Of a stretch of 64,000 nucleotides of DNA, positions 55,693 to 64,000 are shown one piece after another; within the stretch, counting starts at the first letter, position 1; every line of letters starts with the position of its first letter. The DNA is from Salmonella enterica subsp. enterica serovar Typhimurium str. LT2. GTDB lineage: Bacteria; Pseudomonadota; Gammaproteobacteria; Enterobacterales; Enterobacteriaceae. Under the pieces are notes generated by a model, which worked only from the letters and a program-made list of their open reading frames with translations, did not search any database and was not told where the DNA came from. Position numbers and translations under genes: made by a program. The DNA lies in the NCBI RefSeq assembly GCF_000006945.2, contig NC_003197.2:2542001-2606000 (forward strand), given 5' to 3'.

Positions 55693-56820
55693 ATGTCGTG
55701 CCCGGTTATTGAGCTGACACAGCAACTTATTCGTCGCCCCTCCCTGAGTCCGGATGACGCAGGCTGTCAGGCATTAATGATTGAACGCCTGCGTAAAATC
55801 GGTTTTACCATTGAGCATATGGATTTTGGCGACACGCAAAATTTTTGGGCATGGCGTGGGCGTGGCGAAACGCTGGCGTTCGCCGGGCATACTGACGTCG
55901 TACCGGCTGGCGATGTCGATCGCTGGATCAATCCGCCGTTTGAGCCTACGATTCGCGACGGAATGTTGTTCGGTCGCGGCGCGGCGGATATGAAAGGTTC
56001 ACTGGCGGCCATGGTGGTGGCTGCTGAACGTTTTGTTGCGCAGCATCCTCATCACCGGGGCCGCCTCGCATTTTTGATTACCTCTGATGAGGAAGCCAGC
56101 GCAAAAAATGGCACCGTAAAGGTGGTTGAAGCGCTGATGGCCCGTAACGAGCGGCTGGATTACTGTCTGGTCGGCGAACCTTCCAGTACTGAAATTGTGG
56201 GCGATGTCGTCAAAAACGGGCGTCGCGGTTCTCTCACCTGTAACCTCACTATCCATGGCGTTCAGGGGCACGTCGCCTATCCGCATCTGGCGGATAACCC
56301 TGTTCATCGCGCCGCGCCTTTTCTTAATGAACTGGTCGCTATCGAGTGGGATCGGGGCAATGACTTTTTCCCGGCCACCAGTATGCAGGTAGCCAATATC
56401 CAGGCAGGCACCGGCAGCAATAATGTCATTCCCGGCGAACTGTTCGTGCAGTTTAACTTCCGTTTCAGCACGGAACTGACCGATGAGATGATCAAAGAGC
56501 GGGTACATGCGCTGCTTGAAAAGCATCAGCTACGCTATACCGTAGACTGGTGGCTTTCCGGGCAGCCGTTCCTGACCGCACGCGGCAAGCTGGTGGACGC
56601 GGTGGTAAACGCCATTGAGCACTATAATGAAATTAAACCGCAATTACTGACGACGGGCGGTACGTCCGACGGACGTTTTATCGCCCGTATGGGAGCGCAG
56701 GTGGTAGAACTGGGGCCGGTGAACGCCACCATTCATAAAATTAATGAATGTGTGAATGCCGCCGATCTCCAGCTACTGGCCCGTATGTATCAACGCATTA
56801 TGGAACAGCTCGTCGCCTGA
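55693..56820 (+). CDS. dapE: DapE, succinyl-diaminopimelate desuccinylase
   Basis: 375 residues, M20-family dizinc hydrolase. It makes L,L-diaminopimelate for lysine and peptidoglycan synthesis. Metal-binding motifs: [29 protein letters not shown] and a C-terminal His. The dimerisation domain lies at about 180-290. It starts three bases after the yffB stop, and ypfN follows after 27 bases. Confidence 0.97.
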
Positions 56821-56847
56821 TGAGCGTTCCGGTAAGAGGAAATAAGC

Positions 56848-57048
56848 ATGGACTGGCTGGCAAAATATTGGTGGATTCTGGTATTGGTGTTTCTGGTAGG
56901 CGTACTGCTGAATGTGATCAAAGATCTCAAACGCATCGACCATAAGAAATTCCTTGCCAATAAACCTGAGCTGCCCCCGCATCGCGATTTTAACGATAAG
57001 TGGGACGATGAAGACGACTGGCCGAAGAAAGATCAGCCGAAAAAGTAA
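56848..57048 (+). CDS. ypfN: YpfN, small membrane-anchored protein
   Basis: 66 residues of the UPF0370 family. One N-terminal membrane helix ([17 protein letters not shown], about 7-23) is followed by a charged cytoplasmic tail ([20 protein letters not shown]). AGAGGAAA precedes the ATG. Function unknown. It is the last gene of yffB-dapE-ypfN and converges with tmcA across 26 bases. Confidence 0.9.
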
Positions 57049-57074
57049 CCGGATATCATGCCGGACAGGTATCG

Positions 57075-59093
57075 CTATCCGGCATGGTCCCCACCGCCGG
57101 GCATTACGTCGCGCAAACTCTGCGTTCGTCCGGCATCCAACGCAATTAGCGCCTGCGCCGCCTGCGCACGCTGCAACGCCAGCAGAGCTTTACGGCCTGA
57201 AATGCGTAGCCGGGCGCACAGTTCGGCATCGCTGGCTTTTTCTTCCAGCCGCCCTCTCAGCGCCGGTAATGGCAATGCGCTGTATTGCAGTAAACGATGC
57301 AGGCAACCTAACGATGTCAGTAGCGGACGGTGCGCGAACGCAAAACCGACCAGCTCACGCCAGTCTTCATCATTAAGCGCCTGTTCGCGCAACGCCGCCA
57401 GCGGTATCGCCTCGCCGTTCCACTGCGTCAGGATATCCGCATCGCGGCGCAAACGCCGGTGTTCCTGCTGCGCCAGCCGTTTTCCCGCGTCGCTCAGCGG
57501 CAATAACGCCATCGCCGTATAGCAACCGCTGCTCGCCTCCCGATGGTTGCCCATCCGTACCAGTACAAAGCCGCAGCGTTGCCAGAAACGCCACAGCTTC
57601 GGCGTATAGCCGAAGCTGACGGAAAGATAATCACACTGCGCCGCCTGCATGCACGCGCAGGCAATCAACTGCTGACCGATGCCTTCACGCTGGCGAGCGG
57701 GGTGCACTGCGATACGGCTTACGCGACGCCCAACCAGCGTCGCGGCTAAAGGGTCGCTACCGTGCGCCGCCAGCGACTGCGCCACCAGATTCCCACGCGG
57801 CCGCCGGAAACCGCACCATACAGCCTGACTGAGTTCTGCGGATAACCCGCCCTCTTCGACCAGCCAGAGGGCGCCCGCCACACGGTTATTCGCCGTAGCC
57901 TGCAAGAAATGCTGTCCTGGCGCATCCATCATTCGGCGCAGATCCAGCGGCGAAGTACGATAGTGCGCCCCCGACAGTAACTGATACACAGCCCTCGGCA
58001 ACGCGGGCGTATTCACCCAGGCCTGTTGGTAAAACGCCGAGATTTCTATCGCGCCATGTGGCGCCTGCGCAAACGCTTCATCGTCGAATATCAGCGCCTC
58101 GCTGACGATATTTTCCAGCGGGCATTCTGGCGCCCAGCGGACAGGCTGACGAAGCGTGAAGCGGTGAAGCTGCGGAAAACGGGCGCAAAACTTAAGTAAA
58201 AAACCGCGTCCGGTGCCTTCGTAGCCCTGAACGGTGGTGGTGAGTAGTATGCGGGGAAAGCGCGAAACCAGTTGCAGCAGCAGCGGCGTGGGGATTGCCG
58301 CCGCCTCGTCAACCACCAGCCAGTCGGCTCTTGCCCCGCTCGCCAGCAACGCATCCGGCGCCATAAAGCAGAACCGCTCACCGGCAAACGCTGCCAGGAT
58401 ATCCGTTGCCGTTTTCGCCGGTGCGGTCACGATAGCCGTGCCCGCCATCCGGGAGATGAATTGCCCGGCCAGCGCCGATTTGCCGCGCCCACGGGGGGCA
58501 ATCACCGTCGCCACGCCGGGCGGCATTTCACGTAAACGCGATAAGATAGCCGCCTGCTCCGGCTGCGGCTCGCCGGTGGCGGGTCGCCAGCATTCACGGG
58601 AAGGATAAGATGGCCAGCAAAACGGCTGGCGCTGTCGCCAAAGCAGCGTTTGCGGATCGCGGGAGAGAGTCCGTTTAAGATGCTGTGCAAACTGCGGTGT
58701 GGGGATAGGCTGCGCGCAGTCGCTCCAGCGCAGTGAATCGGTATCAGGCCTGCTTTCCCACGTCTCGTACGGCGGCATCAGCAGAAGCAGCCAGCTTCCG
58801 GCCTGCAAGGTCCCGCTCAGGGCGGCAAACGCTGCGGCGTCAAAGCCCTGCCAGGCATCAAATATCGCATGACGGAATTCACGGCCCAGCAGCGTTTGTA
58901 ACGCCTGTGGCGTACAGCACGGCTGGGCGGGCGCGTCAGGCGCGACCCACAGCCAGTCACCGGGCAATGCAGCGCGTATCGCCTCGGCCCGCTTCCGGCA
59001 CCACGCCGCATCGCCGCTGATGACCAGTAAACGGCGAATGCCTTCCTGTGTCATTTGCGACGTTAACGCCTGTAGCGCATCGATATCAGACAT
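57075..59093 (-). CDS. tmcA: TmcA, tRNA(Met) cytidine acetyltransferase
   Basis: 672 residues. It makes N4-acetylcytidine at the wobble base of elongator tRNA-Met, using ATP and acetyl-CoA. An N-terminal domain is followed by an RNA-helicase-like module with Walker A APRGRGKSALAG and the DEAA box (VVDEAAAIP), a GNAT domain (VGRRVSRIAVHPARQREGIG) and a C-terminal tRNA-binding part. It is downstream of ypfJ by 15 bases. Formerly ypfI. Confidence 0.95.
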   Translation of the reverse strand: MSDIDALQALTSQMTQEGIRRLLVISGDAAWCRKRAEAIRAALPGDWLWVAPDAPAQPCCTPQALQTLLGREFRHAIFDAWQGFDAAAFAALSGTLQAGSWLLLLMPPYETWESRPDTDSLRWSDCAQPIPTPQFAQHLKRTLSRDPQTLLWRQRQPFCWPSYPSRECWRPATGEPQPEQAAILSRLREMPPGVATVIAPRGRGKSALAGQFISRMAGTAIVTAPAKTATDILAAFAGERFCFMAPDALLASGARADWLVVDEAAAIPTPLLLQLVSRFPRILLTTTVQGYEGTGRGFLLKFCARFPQLHRFTLRQPVRWAPECPLENIVSEALIFDDEAFAQAPHGAIEISAFYQQAWVNTPALPRAVYQLLSGAHYRTSPLDLRRMMDAPGQHFLQATANNRVAGALWLVEEGGLSAELSQAVWCGFRRPRGNLVAQSLAAHGSDPLAATLVGRRVSRIAVHPARQREGIGQQLIACACMQAAQCDYLSVSFGYTPKLWRFWQRCGFVLVRMGNHREASSGCYTAMALLPLSDAGKRLAQQEHRRLRRDADILTQWNGEAIPLAALREQALNDEDWRELVGFAFAHRPLLTSLGCLHRLLQYSALPLPALRGRLEEKASDAELCARLRISGRKALLALQRAQAAQALIALDAGRTQSLRDVMPGGGDHAG

Positions 59094-59108
59094 CCCTGCC
59101 CCGGTTTA

Positions 59109-59972
59109 TCAAAAGTTTTTGCCAAACGTATTACATTGCGCCGGGTCACCGCTGTCAAATCCACGCTTAAACCAGCTGTAGCGCTGTTCTGAGGTGCCGT
59201 GAGTAAAACTATCCGGCACGACGCGCCCCTGCCCCTGTTGCTGTAAGCGATCGTCGCCGATAGCCTGTGCGGCATTGAGCGCCTCTTCCAGATCGCCCGC
59301 CTCCAGTACGCCTTGCTGCTGCATACTGTGTCCCCACACGCCGGCAAAGCAATCCGCCTGTAGCTCCATGCGCACCGAAAGGCGATTCACCTCCGTTTGC
59401 GACGCGTTTTGCTGCAACTGGCGTACTTTCGGCTCAATACCTAACAGTTTTTGTACGTGGTGGCCGACTTCGTGGGCGATGACATAACCCTGGGCAAAAT
59501 CACCGTCCGCGCCCAGCTTATTTTTCATATCATCGTAAAATGAGAGATCGATATAAACGGTGCCGTCCGCCGGGCAGTAAAACGGCCCCATCACGGACTG
59601 ACCCGCACCACAGCCGGTGCGCGTCATACCACGGTACATCACCAGTTTTGGCTGCTGATAGCCGCGCCCCATTTTTTGAAAGAGTTGACCCCAGGTATCT
59701 TCGGTCGTCGCCAGAATCACCGAGGTAAATTTTGCCGCTTCATCATCATTGGGGCTTATCGAACGCGTCGACTGCTGCTGCGAAACCGGCTGGCCGGTCA
59801 ACAGACCGGTTAAATCCACCCCATAGTACCCTGCGACCAACACCACCACCAACAGAATGATGCCGCCTTTTCCGCGCGGAAGACGAAAGCCTGGGCCACC
59901 CAGCGAGGGGCCGCCTGGCCGATTACGTCTGTCCTCTACATTGTTGCTTTCACGACGCCCTTGCCAGCGCAT
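59109..59972 (-). CDS. ypfJ: YpfJ, predicted membrane-anchored zinc metalloprotease
   Basis: 287 residues from the ATG at 59972 with GAGG before it; a GTG two codons earlier is in frame. A Gly/Pro/Arg-rich cytoplasmic head leads into one membrane helix (about 37-53). The periplasmic domain has the HExxH zinc motif as HEVGHH. Neutral zinc metallopeptidase family (YpfJ); substrate unknown. It is probably cotranscribed with tmcA. Confidence 0.92.
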   Translation of the reverse strand: MRWQGRRESNNVEDRRNRPGGPSLGGPGFRLPRGKGGIILLVVVLVAGYYGVDLTGLLTGQPVSQQQSTRSISPNDDEAAKFTSVILATTEDTWGQLFQKMGRGYQQPKLVMYRGMTRTGCGAGQSVMGPFYCPADGTVYIDLSFYDDMKNKLGADGDFAQGYVIAHEVGHHVQKLLGIEPKVRQLQQNASQTEVNRLSVRMELQADCFAGVWGHSMQQQGVLEAGDLEEALNAAQAIGDDRLQQQGQGRVVPDSFTHGTSEQRYSWFKRGFDSGDPAQCNTFGKNF

Positions 59973-60102
59973 AATCACCTCATTCTCTCTTTGTTATACA
60001 GATGATCGTAGGCGGTCAGGCGCAGGATTACCACAGGTAAACGCTATCAGAATGAGGAAAGGATGATACCGGAGAGCGGTTGCCCCCCGGTCAGAAGCGG
60101 AA

Positions 60103-60816
60103 TTAATCTAATTTCACGCCCAGGCGATGCGCGACGGCTTCATAGGCTTCAATCAGACCGCCCAGGCTCTGGCGGAAGCGGTCTTTGTCCATTTTGTCCA
60201 GCGTCTCTTTATCCCACAGGCGGCTACCGTCCGGCGAAAACTCATCGCCCAGCACCACTTCGCCTTTATACAGGCCAAACTCCAGTTTGAAATCCACCAG
60301 GATAAGACCCGCGTCATCAAACAGTTTTTTCAGTACGTCGTTGGCTTTGTAGGTTAGCTCTTTCATACGCGCCAGATTTTCCTGACTTACCCAACCGAAC
60401 GTTTCACAGTAGGAACTATTCACCATCGGGTCGTGCAGCGCGTCGTTTTTCAGGAACAGATCGAATATCGGCGGGTTAAGCTCCATGCCTTCTTCCACGC
60501 CCAGACGCTTGACCAGCGACCCAGCCGCACGGTTGCGCACCACACATTCAACCGGCACCATCTCCAGCTTCTTCACCAGACACTCGGTATCAGACAGCAA
60601 ACGTTCCATCTGGGTCGGGATGCCCGCCTCGGCCAGTTTGGTCATAATGAAATGGTTGAATTTGTTATTTACCATGCCCTTGCGATCAAACTGTTCAATG
60701 CGCGCGCCATCCCCTGCTGACGTATCATTGCGGAATTCGAGCACCAACAGGTCCGGGTTTTCCGTGCTGTATACGGTTTTCGCTTTACCACGATACAACT
60801 CAGCTTGCTTTTGCAT
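60103..60816 (-). CDS. purC: PurC, SAICAR synthetase
   Basis: 237 residues from the ATG at 60816 ([16 protein letters not shown]). It joins CAIR and aspartate in de novo purine synthesis. Signatures include [13 protein letters not shown] and [16 protein letters not shown] precedes the start. It follows bamC on the same strand but has its own PurR-controlled promoter. Confidence 0.97.
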
Positions 60817-60931
60817 CTTTAACACTCCTGGGTGTGAATTAACGATAAGTATTCATTTCCTGCTACGCCTGCCGGAGACGCCGGCCTGTAATTGTGGTGC
60901 GAAATAGCGGTTAAATCGCGTTTTTGTACCG

Positions 60932-60947
60932 ACGCACACGTTTGCGT
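60932..60947 (-). promoter_or_regulatory. PurR operator of purC
   Basis: ACGCACACGTTTGCGT matches the PurR consensus ACGCAAACGTTTGCGT at 15 of 16 positions. It lies 116 bases upstream of the purC start and ten bases from the bamC terminator. PurR repression of purC is established. Confidence 0.9.
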
Positions 60948-60957
60948 ATCTTATCAG

Positions 60958-60984
60958 AAAAAAGGGCCGGATTGCTCCAGCCCT
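60958..60984 (-). terminator. Terminator after dapA-bamC
   Basis: On the minus strand AGGGC pairs with GCCCT, with an inner GGA/TCC stem, followed by TTTTTT to 60958. It lies seven bases after the bamC stop and separates it from the purC promoter. Confidence 0.85.
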
Positions 60985-60990
60985 GTTAAA

Positions 60991-62025
60991 TTACTTGTTG
61001 AACGCTGCCTGGAAGACGGCAACCAGCGCGTCGTTCTGGCTTTGCGTCAGAGTATGCCCCTTAGGATCGATAAACTGCAAGCTGCTGCGGTTATCTAAAT
61101 CGCCAACCTGCAATTTATAGTCTCCGGATGCCAGGCCCGGGTCGCTAGCGCCCAGATCCCGCCAGTCGCTGTCAGACAACGGTTTGTACGTTACCGCCAT
61201 GCTGCCCTGAGAGCGAGTGCTGTCGGTGACTTTCATGCCCACTTTTTCCAGCGCGGCCGGGAGGCGCTGCCACACGAGGTTGAACGGACCGCGAACGACC
61301 AGCATAGGTAAACCGGTATCATCAGCGGCGCTCTGCACATCCATCGTTGCGGCGGAACGGTTCTGCGCGGCATTTGCCGCATCCGTAGCGGTCTTATCCA
61401 GACCGGCGGAAATGACGTTCATCATTTCCGTGCTATAGCGCTGCAGCGACGCCGCGTCAGCGACCGGCTTGCCAGCCTGTTCCAGATTAACCAGTTTTAC
61501 CGTTACCGCCTGCTGATAGCCCTGCGGCTTCACCGAGATTTGATAACGTCCACGATACTGTTCGTCTTCATCCAGGCGATTCCAGTTCACCCAATCGGTC
61601 GTCAGGGTCTGGCTGGCATCGTCACGTTTTTCAATCGGATAATTTTTCGCCTGAATCACGCTGACGACTTGCGGCCACAGCGTGCTGCTCCGGCCATTTT
61701 CCACCAATAGCGTAGCGGTATCGCCAGAGAACTGGGTACGCGCGCCGCTCACTAACGCTAACGGCTGCGCCGGCGGACGGATATCCAACGCCTTACCAAC
61801 CGCGCCGCTCCCCTTCGTGACCGGAATAACGTAGTCGCCGGTCGTTATCGGCAGGATCATTCCTGCCGGGGCGTGAAGTTCAGCAAGCGGCGCGGCATCC
61901 AGATAGGATTCATCGCCGCTTACCTGGCGCTTGTAGCGCGAATCGGAACTACAGGCAGCGAGCAGCAAAACAAGCGAAACACCCGCAACCTTCGCCAGGC
62001 GCGACTTTTGTACTGAGTAAGCCAT
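60991..62025 (-). CDS. bamC: BamC (NlpB), outer-membrane assembly lipoprotein
   Basis: 344 residues from the ATG at 62025. Lipoprotein signal with lipobox LLAAC (Cys25). The unstructured N-terminal segment (SSDSRYKRQVSGDESYLDAA) binds BamD; two helix-grip domains follow. It is a non-essential member of the BAM complex that inserts beta-barrel proteins. It lies 16 bases after dapA in the same operon. Confidence 0.96.
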   Translation of the reverse strand: MAYSVQKSRLAKVAGVSLVLLLAACSSDSRYKRQVSGDESYLDAAPLAELHAPAGMILPITTGDYVIPVTKGSGAVGKALDIRPPAQPLALVSGARTQFSGDTATLLVENGRSSTLWPQVVSVIQAKNYPIEKRDDASQTLTTDWVNWNRLDEDEQYRGRYQISVKPQGYQQAVTVKLVNLEQAGKPVADAASLQRYSTEMMNVISAGLDKTATDAANAAQNRSAATMDVQSAADDTGLPMLVVRGPFNLVWQRLPAALEKVGMKVTDSTRSQGSMAVTYKPLSDSDWRDLGASDPGLASGDYKLQVGDLDNRSSLQFIDPKGHTLTQSQNDALVAVFQAAFNK

Positions 62026-62041
62026 CAAATCTCCCTAAACT

Positions 62042-62920
62042 TTACAGCAGGCCAGCATGCTGAAGCGCTGCTTTGACGATGTCACGACCATGGTCCGTGA
62101 TAGGCGTCATTGGCAGGCGCAGCGTGTCGGTCGCCACAAGACCCAATGCCTTACATGCCCATTTCACCGGGATAGGATTGGGTTCGACAAATAGTTTGTT
62201 GTGTAACGGCATCAGACGCTGGTTGATAGCGCGCGCCTCGGCAAATTGCCCTTCCGCCGCCAGTTTGCACATGTCAGCCATCTCGCGCGCCGCTACGTTA
62301 GCCGTAACGGAAATCACGCCATGACCACCCAGTTGCATAAAGTCCAGCGCAGACGCGTCATCGCCGCTAAGCAGAATAAAATCGTCTGAAACCAGCTCTT
62401 TGATCTGGTGAACGCGGGTTAAGTTCCCTGTCGCCTCTTTGATAGCGATAATATTTTTTATTTCCGCCAGACGACCCACGGTTTCCGGCAACATATCGCA
62501 ACCGGTACGGGACGGCACATTATACAGAATTTGCGGCAAGTCAGTGTGTTCCGCGATGGCTTTGAAATGCTGGAACAAACCTTCCTGCGTGGGGCGATTG
62601 TAGTACGGCGTTACCGTCAGGCAGCCTACAATACCGCTATCGTTAAAACGCTGCGTCAGGCTAATCGCTTCCGCGGTCGCGTTTGCGCCCGTGCCGGCGA
62701 TAACCGGAATACGTCCGTCAGCCAGTTCCAGCGTCATCATCACGACATCGCCATGTTCATCATGGCTTAGCGTGGCAGACTCGCCGGTAGTGCCAACCGA
62801 AACAATCGCCGAGGTACCGTTGGCGACATGATAATCAATGAGTTTTTTCAGGCAAGACCTACTGACGTTACCTTTCTCATCCATCGGCGTAACAAGCGCG
62901 ACAATACTTCCCGTGAACAT
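62042..62920 (-). CDS. dapA: DapA, 4-hydroxy-tetrahydrodipicolinate synthase
   Basis: 292 residues from the ATG at 62920 ([13 protein letters not shown]), giving the family length; the frame is open six codons further. It condenses pyruvate with aspartate semialdehyde in lysine and DAP synthesis. Lys161 in [10 protein letters not shown] forms the Schiff base; Tyr133 in [10 protein letters not shown] and the VGTTGES motif are in place. It heads dapA-bamC and is divergent from gcvR. Confidence 0.97.
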
Positions 62921-63065
62921 GGGCCATCCTCTGTGCAAACAAGTCCCTCAATGGTACGTTTGGTATGGCAATAAAAGCAAGCGACCAAAGCCGTTCTGAT
63001 TGTTGTATGCAGGTTTTTTTTATGGTTTCCTTAAGATTACCTCACCGCTCAAAGGAATAACTGGT

Positions 63066-63638
63066 TTGACACCGTCATCACAACACTATTTGGTTATCAC
63101 TGCGCTGGGCGCCGACAGGCCCGGTATTGTGAATACCATTACTCGCCATGTCAGCAGTTGCGGCTGTAATATCGAAGACAGCCGACTGGCGATGCTGGGC
63201 GATGAATTCACGTTTATTATGCTGTTGTCCGGCACGTGGAACGCGATTACCTTGATTGAATCGACATTGCCGTTAAAAGGCGCGGAGCTGGATCTGCTGA
63301 TTGTGATGAAACGGACGTCCGACCGCCCCCGCCCGGCAATGCCCGCGACGGTATGGGTTCAGGTTGAGGTCGCCGACTCCCCGCATTTAATTGAGCGATT
63401 CACCGCGCTGTTTAATAGTCATGAAATGAATATTGCGGAGCTGGTCTCCCGCACGCAGCCGGCTGAAGGTGATAAAGCTGCGCAATTATTTATTCAAATC
63501 ACCGCACATAGCCCGGCGTCGCAAAATTCCGCAAATATTGAGCAAGCCTTTAAAGCACTATGTACAGAACTCAATGCGCAAGGCAGTATAAACGTCGTCA
63601 ATTACTCACAACATGATGAACAGGATGGAGTTAAGTAA
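63066..63638 (+). CDS. gcvR: GcvR, glycine cleavage system regulator
   Basis: 190 residues from a TTG at 63066 (L/MTPSSQHYLVITALG). I chose it for the family length and because AAGGA lies about nine bases before it; an ATG start further up in the frame would add 22 residues of AT-rich leader. Two ACT domains (about 8-80 and 95-175) bind glycine and GcvA, converting GcvA to a repressor. The stop overlaps the bcp start by one base. Confidence 0.93.
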   Translation: MTPSSQHYLVITALGADRPGIVNTITRHVSSCGCNIEDSRLAMLGDEFTFIMLLSGTWNAITLIESTLPLKGAELDLLIVMKRTSDRPRPAMPATVWVQVEVADSPHLIERFTALFNSHEMNIAELVSRTQPAEGDKAAQLFIQITAHSPASQNSANIEQAFKALCTELNAQGSINVVNYSQHDEQDGVK

Positions 63639-64000
63639 TGAATCCACTGAAAGCCGGTGATATCGCACCGAAATTTAGCTTGCCGGATCAAGACGGGGAA
63701 CAAGTAAATTTGACCGACTTCCAGGGACAGCGCGTTCTGGTTTATTTCTACCCAAAAGCCATGACACCCGGCTGTACCGTGCAGGCCTGCGGCTTACGCG
63801 ATAACATGGACGAGCTCAAAAAAGCAGGCGTGGACGTGCTGGGCATCAGCACCGATAAACCTGAAAAACTCTCCCGTTTCGCTGAAAAAGAGCTGCTGAA
63901 CTTTACCCTTTTGTCCGATGAAAACCATCAGGTGTGTGAACAGTTCGGCGTCTGGGGCGAAAAGTCGTTTATGGGCAAAACGTATGACGGCATTCACCGC
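63638..64000 (+). CDS. bcp: Bcp, thiol peroxidase (bacterioferritin comigratory protein), partial
   Basis: The first 121 codons of a protein that is normally about 156 residues; the end lies outside the window. Peroxiredoxin Q family. The peroxidatic Cys and the nearby resolving Cys are in TPGCTVQACGLRD. It reduces hydrogen peroxide and alkyl hydroperoxides in the cytoplasm. It starts at TAATG, sharing one base with the gcvR stop. Confidence 0.96.
   Translation, partial: MNPLKAGDIAPKFSLPDQDGEQVNLTDFQGQRVLVYFYPKAMTPGCTVQACGLRDNMDELKKAGVDVLGISTDKPEKLSRFAEKELLNFTLLSDENHQVCEQFGVWGEKSFMGKTYDGIHR

Overview
The window is chromosomal DNA of an enteric gamma-proteobacterium, almost certainly Salmonella enterica. 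Gene order from zipA to bcp follows the Escherichia coli backbone, but it carries Salmonella-type features: ptsJ and yfeJ beside pdxK, a 17-gene ethanolamine operon without prophage interruption, an IS200 copy, and two genes between hemF and eutR that I do not recognise from E. coli. All assignments rest on reading the translated sequence and on recall of family features; no database was searched.

Layout. 1-5.2 kb: the zipA 5' end, cysZ, cysK, then the PTS operon ptsH-ptsI-crr. 5.3-9.5 kb: a small gene coupled to pdxK, the divergent MocR regulator ptsJ, yfeJ (glutamine-amidotransferase-like), yfeK, and a degenerate GT51-like membrane protein. 9.6-14.4 kb: the sulfate/thiosulfate uptake operon cysPTWA plus cysM. 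14.6-21.9 kb: ucpA, yfeX, yfeY, yfeZ, ypeA, amiA, hemF and two accessory genes. 22.1-36.9 kb: the eut operon, read leftward in the order eutS-P-Q-T-D-M-N-E-J-G-H-A-B-C-L-K-R. 37.2-37.9 kb: IS200. 38.0-43.5 kb: maeB, talA, tktB. 43.5-51.5 kb: a small zinc-ribbon gene, ypfG, nudK, yfeW, aegA, narQ. 51.6-64 kb: acrD, ypfM, yffB, dapE, ypfN, tmcA, ypfJ, purC, bamC, dapA, gcvR and the start of bcp.

How the genes work together. CysZ and CysPTWA bring in sulfate and thiosulfate, and CysK and CysM make cysteine (CysM also uses thiosulfate). HPr, EI and EIIA-Glc are the shared PTS phosphorelay. PtsJ is expected to control pdxK from a short shared intergenic region with a clear direct repeat. The eut operon encodes a complete metabolosome: shell proteins (EutS, M, N, L, K), the B12-dependent lyase EutBC with reactivase EutA and adenosyltransferase EutT, EutE/EutG/EutD/EutQ for acetaldehyde disposal, the permease EutH and the activator EutR.

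No tRNA, rRNA, CRISPR array or prophage was seen. I found no convincing wholly new multi-gene system. The best leads are the hemF-eutR accessory genes, the GT51-derived protein that has lost its catalytic motifs, the PtsJ operator and neighbourhood, REP elements inside the eut operon, and a roughly 210-bp inverted-repeat element built of serial hairpins after yfeW.
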